A stretch of 64,000 nucleotides of DNA from G041228335 sp964580905 (GTDB lineage: Bacteria > Pseudomonadota > Alphaproteobacteria > Puniceispirillales > UBA1172): positions 1-64,000 of the forward strand of contig CAZOLR010000005.1 of assembly GCA_964580905.1 (NCBI GenBank). Reading direction: 5' to 3'. Shown piece after piece: positions 8,728-16,937 of the stretch. The notes below the pieces were generated by a model. It searched no databases, was not told where the DNA came from, and saw only the letters and a list, made by a program, of their open reading frames with translations. Each line of letters starts with the position of its first letter. Positions within the stretch are counted from its first letter, which is position 1. The translations under genes were made by a program, and so were the position numbers.

Positions 8728-9417
8728 TCAGGCTGCGCTGCGATCAGCAACCATGGATTTGGCCATTTCCACTGCGACAGCAGCATCACGGCAATACGCA
8801 TCCGCCCCGATGGATTCGGCAAAAGCTTCGTTCAGCGGAGCGCCACCCACCAGAATGATATAATCGTCGCGCATGCCCTTCTCGACCAGCGCATCGATCA
8901 CGACTTTCATATAAGGCATAGTGGTTGTCAGCAGGGCAGACATGCCGAGAATATCGGGTTTGTGTTCTTCCAGCGCCTCAATGTAATTTTCAACAGGATT
9001 GTTTATCCCAAGGTCAATCACCTCAAAACCCGCGCCTTCCATCATCATGGAAACGAGGTTCTTGCCGATATCGTGAATATCGCCCTTTACCGTCCCGATA
9101 ACCATCTTGCCCTGCTGAGGTGCACCTGTTTCGGCCAGCAGAGGACGGAGGATAACCATTCCGGCTTTCATGGCATTTGCCGCCATCAGAACTTCGGGGA
9201 CAAAAAGAATTCCATCACGGAAATCAATCCCGACGATGGTCATTCCTTCCACCAACGCTTCGGTGAGCACGCGATACGGCTCCCAACCACGCTCAAGGAA
9301 AATGTTTACAGCTTCAACGACTTCATCTTGAAGTCCGTCATAGAGATCATCATGGATCTGCTGAACGAGTTCATCATCATCAAGTTCAGAAAGGATGATA
9401 TCGTCTTCGTCTGCCAT
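8728..9417 (-). CDS. Corrinoid (B12-binding) methyl carrier protein
   Basis: A 229-residue two-domain corrinoid protein like the cap plus B12-binding parts of MetH or MtaC/MttC. The helical cap includes LFVPEVLMAANAMKAGM (71-87). The Rossmann part has the base-off/His-on motif DIHDIGKN, with His115 as predicted lower axial ligand, followed by GFEVIDLG, MSALLTTTMPYMK and LVGGAPLN. It carries the methyl group between methyltransferases. ATG 9417 has a near-perfect GGAGG site upstream. It is the first gene of the five-gene operon; 141 bases separate it from yciB. An acidic N-terminal extension (MADEDDIILSELDDDE) precedes the cap. Confidence 0.9.
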   Translation of the reverse strand: MADEDDIILSELDDDELVQQIHDDLYDGLQDEVVEAVNIFLERGWEPYRVLTEALVEGMTIVGIDFRDGILFVPEVLMAANAMKAGMVILRPLLAETGAPQQGKMVIGTVKGDIHDIGKNLVSMMMEGAGFEVIDLGINNPVENYIEALEEHKPDILGMSALLTTTMPYMKVVIDALVEKGMRDDYIILVGGAPLNEAFAESIGADAYCRDAAVAVEMAKSMVADRSAA

Positions 9418-9558
9418 GGCTCTTTCCTCCGGTTAAGGGGGCCCTGTTGGGCATAGTTCCAAACTGTATTAAATCTGCGCCGCTTCAAGATACGCCGATG
9501 CAATCGCCGCGACTTTTATTGTTCCAGTTTCGGCATCTCAGAGATTTTTAGGACAGAT

Positions 9559-10146
9559 TCAGGCCCGGTCATCCCCGTTGCCGTCATCATTTGCGGTATG
9601 ACGGGAGAGATAGATTGCCATCACCACAGCAAAGCCGAGGGAAATACCTGTGAGCCCGAAGACCTTGAAATTGACCCAACCGTCGGTGGACAGATTTCGC
9701 CAGGCCCATTCATTGGCCAGGGCCATCGTGCTGAACATCACGATCCAGAGCCAGGTCAGCCGGTGCCATACTCCGGGCTCCAGCGACATATTCATCGCCT
9801 CCCCCATCACCGCTTTAAGCGGGTTTCGGCCAAGGATAACCCCGCCCAGAAGAACGGCTGCTATGGCTGCGCTGACAACAGTCGGCTTGATCTTGATAAA
9901 GGTGTCATCTTCGAAAATCAGTGTGAGCGCACCAAAGAAAACCACCGCCGCACATCCGAAAGCCAGAATTTTAGGGATACGACGTGTTGTCACCCAGGAA
10001 AACCCCAGCGCAAGGACCGTCGCCACCACCAGCACAGCGGTTCCGTAAAAGATACCGAATTTTGAATTGACCAGAAAAAACAGCACCAGCGGGCCGTATT
10101 CCACCAGCAGACGTGTTTTCGATGTAGGGTTAGGTGTCTCAGTCAT
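9559..10146 (-). CDS. yciB: Inner membrane septation protein A (YciB/IspZ family)
   Basis: A 195-residue membrane protein with about five hydrophobic segments. It matches the YciB family, which is linked to envelope integrity and septation. Family hallmarks are PLVLFFLVNSKFGIFYGTA near the N-terminus, the LTLIFEDDTFIKIKPT segment in the middle, and LTWLWIVMFSTMALANEWAWR further on. It starts at 10146, three bases before the dusA stop codon, so it is probably co-transcribed with dusA. Confidence 0.9.
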   Translation of the reverse strand: MTETPNPTSKTRLLVEYGPLVLFFLVNSKFGIFYGTAVLVVATVLALGFSWVTTRRIPKILAFGCAAVVFFGALTLIFEDDTFIKIKPTVVSAAIAAVLLGGVILGRNPLKAVMGEAMNMSLEPGVWHRLTWLWIVMFSTMALANEWAWRNLSTDGWVNFKVFGLTGISLGFAVVMAIYLSRHTANDDGNGDDRA

Positions 10147-10149
10147 GAT

Positions 10150-11163
10150 CTAGGCGGCATCCTGCTGGGAAAGAAACTTATCTTCAAGAATATCCGTTGC
10201 GCGGCGAACAACCTCAGCGCCGGCGTTTTCAGCTCGTGCATCTTCGGAAAGGGCCCGGCGCCAGGCTCTCGCCCCCGGCAGCCCCGACATCAGCCCCAGC
10301 ATATGGCGGGTGACCGCAATCAGCCGTGTCCCCTTTTCCTGTTCTCTTTCGGCATAATCGGCCATCGCCCGTGCAACACCAAATCGATCGGTCACGCCGT
10401 CGCCCTGAACGGCCTGTGCCATCAAGGCCAGCTCATAAGGGGTCTGGTAAGCCGCGCGACCTACCATCACCCCTGTAAATCCAGCCGCGAGATCAGCGGC
10501 CTGATCTGCTGATGTGATACCTCCATTGAGGGAAAAGCAAAGTTCAGGGAAACTTTCCTTCAATCGCGTGACACGATCGTAATTCAACGGAGGGATTGTG
10601 CGGTTTTCCTTCGGGCTGAGGCCATTGAGCCAGGCTTTTCTTGCATGAATGATAAAATGATCAACACCACTCGCCGCCACAACACGGATGAAATTGTCAA
10701 GATCGTCTTCAATGTCCATCTCATCAATGCCGATCCGGCATTTCACGCTGACCGGTCTTCCCGCCGCGGCCGTGATCATAGCCTGTGTGCAGGCTGCAAC
10801 CAGTTCCGGTTCAGCCATCAGGCAGGCGCCAAACCGACCAGATTTCACCCGGTCTGACGGGCACCCGACATTGAGATTGTATTCGGCGTAATTATAGGGC
10901 CGGGCCAGATCTGTTGCTGCGGCCAGCGCTTCGGGATCAGAACCACCAAGCTGCAGAACCACTGCGTCACCGTCTTTCTGGTGATGCCCCGAAAGAAGAC
11001 GGTCACGATCACCATGAAGGATGGCATCGGCAGTTACCATTTCCGAGTAGAGCATAGAAGAAGGCGCGAGCATCCGGTGAAAAACACGGCAATGCCTGTC
11101 TGTCCACTCCATCATCGGCGCGACAGCAAGTTTGTGGTGATGCGCATGGGCAAGTTTCATCAT
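10150..11163 (-). CDS. dusA: tRNA-dihydrouridine(20/20a) synthase
   Basis: A flavoenzyme reducing U20/U20a in the tRNA D-loop. Dus hallmarks are APMMEWTDRHCRVF at the N-terminus, the FMN barrel with LQLGGSDP, the catalytic Cys in NLNVGCPSDRVKSGRFGACLM, and later HARKAWLNGLSPKENR and LNGGI. The longer frame to 11193 lacks a ribosome-binding site, while ATG 11163 is preceded by GCAGGAG at good spacing, giving 337 residues; ATG 11160 is also possible. It lies upstream of yciB with only three bases between them. Confidence 0.94.
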   Translation of the reverse strand: MMKLAHAHHHKLAVAPMMEWTDRHCRVFHRMLAPSSMLYSEMVTADAILHGDRDRLLSGHHQKDGDAVVLQLGGSDPEALAAATDLARPYNYAEYNLNVGCPSDRVKSGRFGACLMAEPELVAACTQAMITAAAGRPVSVKCRIGIDEMDIEDDLDNFIRVVAASGVDHFIIHARKAWLNGLSPKENRTIPPLNYDRVTRLKESFPELCFSLNGGITSADQAADLAAGFTGVMVGRAAYQTPYELALMAQAVQGDGVTDRFGVARAMADYAEREQEKGTRLIAVTRHMLGLMSGLPGARAWRRALSEDARAENAGAEVVRRATDILEDKFLSQQDAA

Positions 11164-11294
11164 CCGGGCTCCTGCGTTGGCACCATAAAGCATGGGCTTT
11201 ACGGCATCAAGAGACCGAATGCTTTACGCCAGCTTCAGGATCGCCTAATCTGCTGATGAGAGGGAGAGGCAACAGCGTAACAGGAGCCATTGCC

Positions 11295-11510
11295 ATGCAA
11301 ATCAATCAAGAAGTCAAAAAATGGGCAACAGATCTGCACATCTTTCTCTACAAGGCTGAAAAATTCCTTCCCGATTGTTCTTCCGGGGAAGAATTTGTTG
11401 CAAAGGTCTTCGATACTTTTGAAAACAAGCCCCAGTTTCTTTCCAATGAAGAATGCGAGGAGATTCTCCTCGAAGTCTGGAAGGCCCATAAAGACGGGCG
11501 GCTTAGCTGA
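11295..11510 (+). CDS. Small hypothetical protein (71 aa)
   Basis: An acidic, soluble, probably helical protein starting MQINQEVKKWATDLHIFLYK and ending EVWKAHKDGRLS. I do not recognise a family. The choice of strand rests on a good ribosome-binding site (GGAG eight bases before ATG 11295) and a protein-like composition rich in Glu, Lys and aromatic residues; an antisense frame at 11235-11489 looks like a shadow. It stands alone, divergent from dusA, and a weak terminator-like hairpin follows at 11559-11577. Confidence 0.6.
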   Translation: MQINQEVKKWATDLHIFLYKAEKFLPDCSSGEEFVAKVFDTFENKPQFLSNEECEEILLEVWKAHKDGRLS

Positions 11511-11558
11511 ACACGACCATCAGTGGCAGGGACCGTTGAGGGCCGGGGTTTTTATGCC

Positions 11559-11577
11559 GGGCCGGAAGCCCTTTTTT
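11559..11577 (+). terminator. Weak terminator-like hairpin after the 71-aa gene
   Basis: GGGC, a CGGAA loop, GCCC and six T follow each other. The stem has only four pairs, so it would be a weak terminator. The hairpin reaches into the last bases of the convergent DUF1491 gene. Confidence 0.4.
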
Positions 11578-11911
11578 AAAGATTGCGGAAAGGGTTGGCG
11601 CCATTGACCGCATCAACGGCAATGATCCACAGATCCGGATCATAGCGGCGCTCTCGATCCAGTCTGGCTTCCGCCTCTTCTGGCTTTAGCATATCTTCAC
11701 CAGTCACGTCCTGCCACTGATACGTGCCGTCCAGATCAAGCTGGCGCTGCTCAATCCGCGCGCTTCCGTCCGGATAATCGAGCCGGACCAGAATGGATCC
11801 TGCCTCGGCATTCCCGCGATGCACAAGCACCGCCGTGACCATCATCTGGTTGGCCAGAGCCAGTGCCGCCTTGACAGCCATGGTTGAGCTTAATTGAGGA
11901 GACAATGTCAT
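11576..11911 (-). CDS. DUF1491 family protein
   Basis: A 111-residue protein matching the alphaproteobacterial DUF1491 family, of unknown function. Recognisable parts are VTAVLVHRGNAEAGSILVRL near the middle and the C-terminal RYDPDLWIIAVDA. The frame is open to 11992, but that start would overlap the SDHAF4-like gene. ATG 11911 gives the family length and sits seven bases after that gene's stop, suggesting an operon. Start choice is moderate because the ribosome-binding site is weak. Confidence 0.72.
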   Translation of the reverse strand: MTLSPQLSSTMAVKAALALANQMMVTAVLVHRGNAEAGSILVRLDYPDGSARIEQRQLDLDGTYQWQDVTGEDMLKPEEAEARLDRERRYDPDLWIIAVDAVNGANPFRNL

Positions 11912-11918
11912 ATCCCGG

Positions 11919-12107
11919 TCAGAAATCCGTGCACCGGCCAGCTTTTTCCCAATCGCCGAAACGGGTGGGTTCCGGACCTTTGCTTCCGCCATGTTCTGTT
12001 ATGTCAGCCGGTGATTTGCCCTGATCAGGCTGAGGTGGCGATAGACCTTCATCATCAAACCGGAAATCAGGCGTATCAGGCATTGTTTTGGACGTTGTTT
12101 TTGTCAT
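11919..12107 (-). CDS. SDHAF4/DUF1674 family protein (succinate dehydrogenase assembly factor-like)
   Basis: A 62-residue protein whose C-terminus, HGGSKGPEPTRFGDWEKAGR followed by CTDF, is the diagnostic signature of the DUF1674/SDHAF4 family. In mitochondria SDHAF4 binds flavinylated SdhA and promotes its assembly with SdhB; the bacterial role is inferred from that. The first half is proline- and acid-rich and probably disordered, as is usual. No sdh genes are nearby. It is divergent from rsmB, a neighbour it keeps in many alphaproteobacteria (from memory). Confidence 0.85.
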   Translation of the reverse strand: MTKTTSKTMPDTPDFRFDDEGLSPPQPDQGKSPADITEHGGSKGPEPTRFGDWEKAGRCTDF

Positions 12108-12221
12108 GCTCTGAATATGGGCAAGCTATGACCAAAAGGCAAGTTTAGCGGCCATGATATGATCAGATGAAACCGTGATTTTCTGCTCTCGCATCCTGCC
12201 GGGGCCTAGGAAGAAAAATGC

Positions 12222-13607
12222 ATGGTCTTGATGCTGGACAAGAGATCAGCGGCAAAGGTATACAGCCTCATGAACAGGACATCCCGATACCACCGCCGCC
12301 ATCATCAACCTGCCTCGCCCACCCGAAAACTGGCTGTTGAAATCCTGAGAGATGTGCTCCATCGCGGTCTGCCGTTGCAACAAAGCCTTGAGACGGCGGA
12401 AGCGTACCGGAAACTGGAAAGCCGGGATCGCCGTTTTGTGCGCCGGGTTATCACCCTTAGCCTGAGGCATCATGGGCAGGTCCAGGCTATTCTTTCAACC
12501 TATATCTCCAGACCTCCAAAAGGACGTGACCGTCTGGCGATGGTGATACTTGGTATGGCGGTGGCCCAACTTGTCTGGGGAAAGGCCGAAGCCCATGCGA
12601 CGGTGGATCAGGCGGTCCGACTGATGCGAGATTACCGCATGGACCACCTTTCCGGCATGGTCAATGCTGTTCTGCGCCGTATTGCCGGAGACGCCGCAGA
12701 TCTGGCGACGACAACAGATCCGGCCGAAAATGTTCCGGCATGGCTGATGGAAGCGATACGTTCGGACTGGCCTGATCAGTGCCAGAATATCATCTCAAGC
12801 CTGATGGCAACACCTGCGCTTGATATCAGGCCACAGAAAGATCCGGCAAAATGGGCGGAAATCCTCAACGGGGCTGAACTTAAGCACGGCTCCGTCCGTC
12901 TGGGTGACGGGCATGTGCCGGAACTGGAAGGCTACGATGAAGGCCATTGGTGGGTTCAGGATGCCGCCGCAAGTTTGCCCGCAATCCTGCTCGGCGATAT
13001 CCGGGGGAAGACGGTGGTGGATCTCTGCGCCGCACCGGGAGGCAAGACCGCACAGCTCTGCGCCGCAGGGGCCAACGTCATCGCTGTCGACGCGTCTGCC
13101 GAGAGGATCGAACGTCTTGAAGAAAATATGGCAAGGCTCGGATTTTCGCCTCAGATAATTCACGCAGATGGTTTGAACTGGATACCGGACAAGCCGGTTG
13201 ATGCCGTGCTCATCGACGCGCCCTGCTCGGCCACAGGAACCCTGCGCCGCCGGCCGGATATCTGGACACATGAGAAGGCGCCTGACTTTGAGCATCTGGC
13301 CCGGATACAGCATGGTCTTTTGGAACGTGCGGCAAGCTACCTCAACACCGGGGGCATCTGCATTTACGCAACCTGCTCTATTTTAAAGCGTGAAGGTGAA
13401 GATATCGCCGCCAAGCCTCCGGCAGGCTTTAAGCCCTTGCGTATTGAAAATAATGAAACCCCGGGATTTGAACGCGTCATAACAGACCATCACCACATGT
13501 TGCGCCTTCATCCTCATGCTCTCCGGCTGGACAGTTCAGCGAATATCCCGCAAGGTAATGATGGTTTTTTCATCGCCCGTTTCATCAATTCTCCAGAAAG
13601 GGTCTGA
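12222..13607 (+). CDS. rsmB: 16S rRNA (cytosine-C5) methyltransferase RsmB/Sun family
   Basis: A 461-residue enzyme with an N-terminal NusB-like RNA-binding domain (about 28-160) and a C-terminal RsmB/NSUN SAM-methyltransferase domain. Motif I is VVDLCAAPGGKTAQL. The two motif cysteines are in DAPCSATGTLRRRPDIW (about 335) and ATCSILKREGED (about 385, the nucleophile). It should make m5C in 16S rRNA (C967 in E. coli). AGGA lies upstream of ATG 12222; Met4 and Met17 are alternative starts. It heads an rsmB-heparinase-purH run; the next gene begins two bases after its stop. Confidence 0.94.
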   Translation: MVLMLDKRSAAKVYSLMNRTSRYHRRHHQPASPTRKLAVEILRDVLHRGLPLQQSLETAEAYRKLESRDRRFVRRVITLSLRHHGQVQAILSTYISRPPKGRDRLAMVILGMAVAQLVWGKAEAHATVDQAVRLMRDYRMDHLSGMVNAVLRRIAGDAADLATTTDPAENVPAWLMEAIRSDWPDQCQNIISSLMATPALDIRPQKDPAKWAEILNGAELKHGSVRLGDGHVPELEGYDEGHWWVQDAAASLPAILLGDIRGKTVVDLCAAPGGKTAQLCAAGANVIAVDASAERIERLEENMARLGFSPQIIHADGLNWIPDKPVDAVLIDAPCSATGTLRRRPDIWTHEKAPDFEHLARIQHGLLERAASYLNTGGICIYATCSILKREGEDIAAKPPAGFKPLRIENNETPGFERVITDHHHMLRLHPHALRLDSSANIPQGNDGFFIARFINSPERV

Positions 13608-13609
13608 CC

Positions 13610-15289
13610 TTGCCTGATACCTGGTCATTATCCTTGCCCGAAAGAATGTACCGGCGCTCGGCTGTGTTTGAATGGCGCATCCGACCCAGGATACGCGCTA
13701 TACCCCTGCACTGGCAGCCTGCCGACATTTGGCGTGGCGATGCCACGATCGGACAGGTTCTGGCCAGTGGCCTGCACCCGGTGGAACAGATCGGACCTGC
13801 CTGGCACCGATTCAACTGGCTGAGAGACATGCGGGAATTTGGTGGAAGCCAGTGCCGGACACTTACAAGACGACTTGTTCTCGACTGGATCAAACGTGAC
13901 GGCCGCTGGCGGCAAGATATCTGGCATCCCACTTTGATGGGTAACCGGATCAAGTCCTGGATTTTCACCTGGGGCTGGTTTGCTGCATCCGCATCAGAGT
14001 CGCAGCAAAAGACCATGCTGCTGTCGCTGGCAACACAGCTCGCCTGCCTGCGCCGTGATTGGCACCGCATCCCGGATGAAAATGATCAGCTCCATGCTCT
14101 GTCAGCGCTAATTGTGGGGGCACTTTTTCTTCACGAAGATGAGGACATCACCCCGCTTGCCACGACATATGCGGATCTTTTGCATCAGCAGCTGCTGGGT
14201 GATGGTTGCCATGGCAGCCGTCAGCCTGATCGTCACTTTGCGCATTTGAAAGCCCTGATCGATGTCCGCACTGCTTTAGCAGCCCGGATCAACCTTGCGG
14301 GTGATGCACATGACAACGTCGGCCTGCTCCCTGCCCGAAATTGCCTTGAATCCATTGACGATACCATCCTTCGGATGGGGGCCATCGGCCGGATGTGGCG
14401 TCATGCGGACGGGACCCTGATGAACATCCTCGGAAGCCTCGATATCTCTCCCGAGGACGTCGAACAGATACTCCAGCGAGCTGTTGCAAGCGGGAAAGTC
14501 ACACATAACGCCTCGGATTCGGGGTTTGTCCGCCTGACAAGCGGCCGTTCCGTCCTTCTCATGAATACCGGCATTCCTCCATGGGCGCTCAGCACGGCAG
14601 TGGAAACGGGAAGCCATAATGACGCCGGCGCACTGGCCATTGAATTTTCTAATAATCAGCAACGTATCTTTATCAATGCAGGGCAGAGCCGCGGGCTGTA
14701 TCAGGACCGGCCGGAACTGGCGACGGCACTTGCCGGAACCGCCGCGCATTCAACCCTGACACTCGACAAGACGAATTCAGGCGACACGTCCAATTCCGGC
14801 GAAACCGCACGCCGGGCAATGGCGGTTGAGGTGGAAATGGGACCTGCTCCCGGGGGACTGCTCGCCGAAGCCTCCCATAACGGATATGACACCACCCATG
14901 GGATATTGCATCGGCGTCGGGTCTTTCTCGCCACCGGAGGCAATGATCTGCGCGGCGAGGACACGCTTATCTATACCGCCTCACCCGGGGCAATCCCGAC
15001 TGAGGCTGTGATCCGCTTTCACCTGCATCCAAGGATATCGGCCAGCCTTTCCATCGGTGGTGACGCGCTGATACGCCTTCCGGGAAGTTCTTCATCATGG
15101 ATTTTCAAACTTTCCGGCGCCAGACTCGATATTGAAGAAAGCATCATGCTGAGCCAGACCGGCATTCAGAAAACAAGGCAACTCATCGCCACCGTGCCGC
15201 TGAACGACATCAGATCAGTCAGCACGAAAACGGTGAAATGGGCGCTGCGCCGCCAGAGCAGCCGCCGCAAAACTTCTGATGAGGCTTGA
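13610..15289 (+). CDS. Heparinase II/III family protein
   Basis: A 559-residue protein with a helical N-terminal domain (WHRFNWLRDMREFGG, NDQLHALSALIVGALFL) and a C-terminal beta-sandwich like the heparinase II/III family (AAHSTLTLDKTNSG, HNGYDTTHGILHRRRVFL). Characterised members are uronate polysaccharide lyases, but the substrate of this alphaproteobacterial branch is not established. No clear signal peptide is seen. The start is TTG 13610, with a GAAAGGG site seven bases upstream; the next in-frame ATG is 12 codons in. It sits between rsmB and purH, a linkage common in the class, so a housekeeping role such as envelope or polysaccharide turnover is plausible. Confidence 0.85.
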   Translation: MPDTWSLSLPERMYRRSAVFEWRIRPRIRAIPLHWQPADIWRGDATIGQVLASGLHPVEQIGPAWHRFNWLRDMREFGGSQCRTLTRRLVLDWIKRDGRWRQDIWHPTLMGNRIKSWIFTWGWFAASASESQQKTMLLSLATQLACLRRDWHRIPDENDQLHALSALIVGALFLHEDEDITPLATTYADLLHQQLLGDGCHGSRQPDRHFAHLKALIDVRTALAARINLAGDAHDNVGLLPARNCLESIDDTILRMGAIGRMWRHADGTLMNILGSLDISPEDVEQILQRAVASGKVTHNASDSGFVRLTSGRSVLLMNTGIPPWALSTAVETGSHNDAGALAIEFSNNQQRIFINAGQSRGLYQDRPELATALAGTAAHSTLTLDKTNSGDTSNSGETARRAMAVEVEMGPAPGGLLAEASHNGYDTTHGILHRRRVFLATGGNDLRGEDTLIYTASPGAIPTEAVIRFHLHPRISASLSIGGDALIRLPGSSSSWIFKLSGARLDIEESIMLSQTGIQKTRQLIATVPLNDIRSVSTKTVKWALRRQSSRRKTSDEA

Positions 15290-15336
15290 CCCCGAAGACA
15301 CATCATCGCAAGACACGCTGAAAAGAGAGTAGCATC

Positions 15337-16920
15337 ATGACCAGAACAACCATTGCCAACGCGCTGATCTCCGTTTCGGATAAAACGGGTATCGCGCCAT
15401 TTGCCCGGACCTTGCATGATATGGGTGTGCGCATAATTTCAACCGGCGGGACAGCGGCACTGCTTGAAAAAGAGGGGATACCCGTCACACCGGTAAGCCA
15501 GGTGACCGGCGCGCCTGAAATGATGGATGGACGTGTCAAGACACTTAACCCCATCATTCATGGCGGTATTCTGGCACGTCGTGATACCGATGATCATCTG
15601 AAAGCGATGGAAACACATCACATTCCGGGCATTGACCTTGTCGTCGTCAATCTTTACCCGTTCGGTGCTGTCCTGACCCGGCAGGATGCCGACCGGGATG
15701 AACTGGTTGAAAATATCGATATTGGTGGCCCTGCCATGATACGTGCCGCCGCCAAGAATCATGATTTCGTGACGGTGGTAACTGATGCCGGCGCGTATGA
15801 GACTGTACTGGATGAGTTGCAAGCCGGAGGTGTTACTCTTGTAACCCGGCGTCGCCTCGCCGCACAGGCCTATGCCCATACCGCCTGCTATGATGCCACC
15901 ATCGCCGCCTGGATGCGTTCCGATGGTCATGACGACGCCCTGCCGGCATCTCTCGCCATGGGCGGTTTGCGAAGAGAGACCTTGCGTTATGGTGAAAACC
16001 CGCATCAGGACGCCGCACTTTACCACCTGCCGGAACGCACGACTCGGACCGGAGTGCTGACCGCAACACAAATTCAGGGCAAACCGCTGAGCTACAACAA
16101 CATCAACGATACCGATGCAGCTTTTGAACTGGTCGCGGAATTCACATCCCCCAGCGTGGCGATCATCAAACATGCCAATCCCTGCGGCGTGGCCAGCCAT
16201 GATGATATCCTGATCGCATGGAAAAAGGCCCTTTCCTGTGATCCGGTCAGCGCTTTTGGTGGTATCATTGCGCTAAACCGACCCCTTGAGGCAGATCTTG
16301 CGAGGGAAATATCCGGCCTGTTTACCGAAGTCGTGATTGCCCCCGGGGCAAGCGAAGACGCCAGAACCATCATGGCCGCCAAACCCAATCTCCGCCTGCT
16401 GGTGACAGAAAATATGCCTGATCCGGCAGAACCAAGACTGATGATACGTTCAGTAAGCGGCGGGTTTCTCACCCAGAGCGCGGATACAGGACGCATCAGT
16501 GAGGCTGACCTCAAATGCGTGACCAGACTGAAGCCAAGCCCTCAACAGATAACGGATATGATTTTTGCCATGCGCGTGGCCAAACATGTCAAGTCCAACG
16601 CCATCGTCTATGCCAAAGACGGCGCGACGGTTGCGGTCGGGGCTGGTCAGATGTCGCGGTTGGATTCAAGCCGGATCGCAGCACAGAAAGCCCTGGATAT
16701 TGCAAAACAGGCAGGACATGAGACCTCCCCCATCATTGGTTCCGTCGTAGCGTCAGACGCCTTCTTTCCCTTTCCTGACGGGCTGCTTGCCGCCGCCAGC
16801 GCCGGAGCCACGGCTGTTATTCAGCCGGGCGGGTCAGTGAAGGACGAAGAGGTTATTGCCGCCGCCGATGAGGCCGGGCTTGCCATGGTGTTCACCGGTA
16901 TGCGCCACTTCCGGCATTAA
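15337..16920 (+). CDS. purH: Bifunctional AICAR formyltransferase / IMP cyclohydrolase
   Basis: A 527-residue enzyme for the last two steps of IMP synthesis. The N-terminal MGS-like cyclohydrolase domain (about 1-195) has ALISVSDKTG, ISTGGTAALL and MMDGRVKTLNPIIHGG. The C-terminal formyltransferase domain has LRYGENPHQDAALY, GKPLSYNNINDTDAA, IIKHANPCGVA and KSNAIVYAKDG. Length and motif order are standard. ATG 15337 lies 47 bases after the heparinase gene, so it may be the last gene of that operon. It uses 10-formyl-THF, linking it to folate metabolism. It is convergent with mutY. Confidence 0.98.
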   Translation: MTRTTIANALISVSDKTGIAPFARTLHDMGVRIISTGGTAALLEKEGIPVTPVSQVTGAPEMMDGRVKTLNPIIHGGILARRDTDDHLKAMETHHIPGIDLVVVNLYPFGAVLTRQDADRDELVENIDIGGPAMIRAAAKNHDFVTVVTDAGAYETVLDELQAGGVTLVTRRRLAAQAYAHTACYDATIAAWMRSDGHDDALPASLAMGGLRRETLRYGENPHQDAALYHLPERTTRTGVLTATQIQGKPLSYNNINDTDAAFELVAEFTSPSVAIIKHANPCGVASHDDILIAWKKALSCDPVSAFGGIIALNRPLEADLAREISGLFTEVVIAPGASEDARTIMAAKPNLRLLVTENMPDPAEPRLMIRSVSGGFLTQSADTGRISEADLKCVTRLKPSPQQITDMIFAMRVAKHVKSNAIVYAKDGATVAVGAGQMSRLDSSRIAAQKALDIAKQAGHETSPIIGSVVASDAFFPFPDGLLAAASAGATAVIQPGGSVKDEEVIAAADEAGLAMVFTGMRHFRH

Positions 16921-16937
16921 GCATAAAGGGGCAGGTC

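Noticed and set aside
9418..9558. Cobalamin or SAM riboswitch before the corrinoid operon
   Set aside because: I could not find a B12-box or a SAM-II core in this 141-base spacer; it seems too short for a full cobalamin riboswitch.
11235..11489. Minus-strand 84-codon frame overlapping the 71-aa gene
   Set aside because: The plus-strand frame has a better ribosome-binding site and a more protein-like composition.
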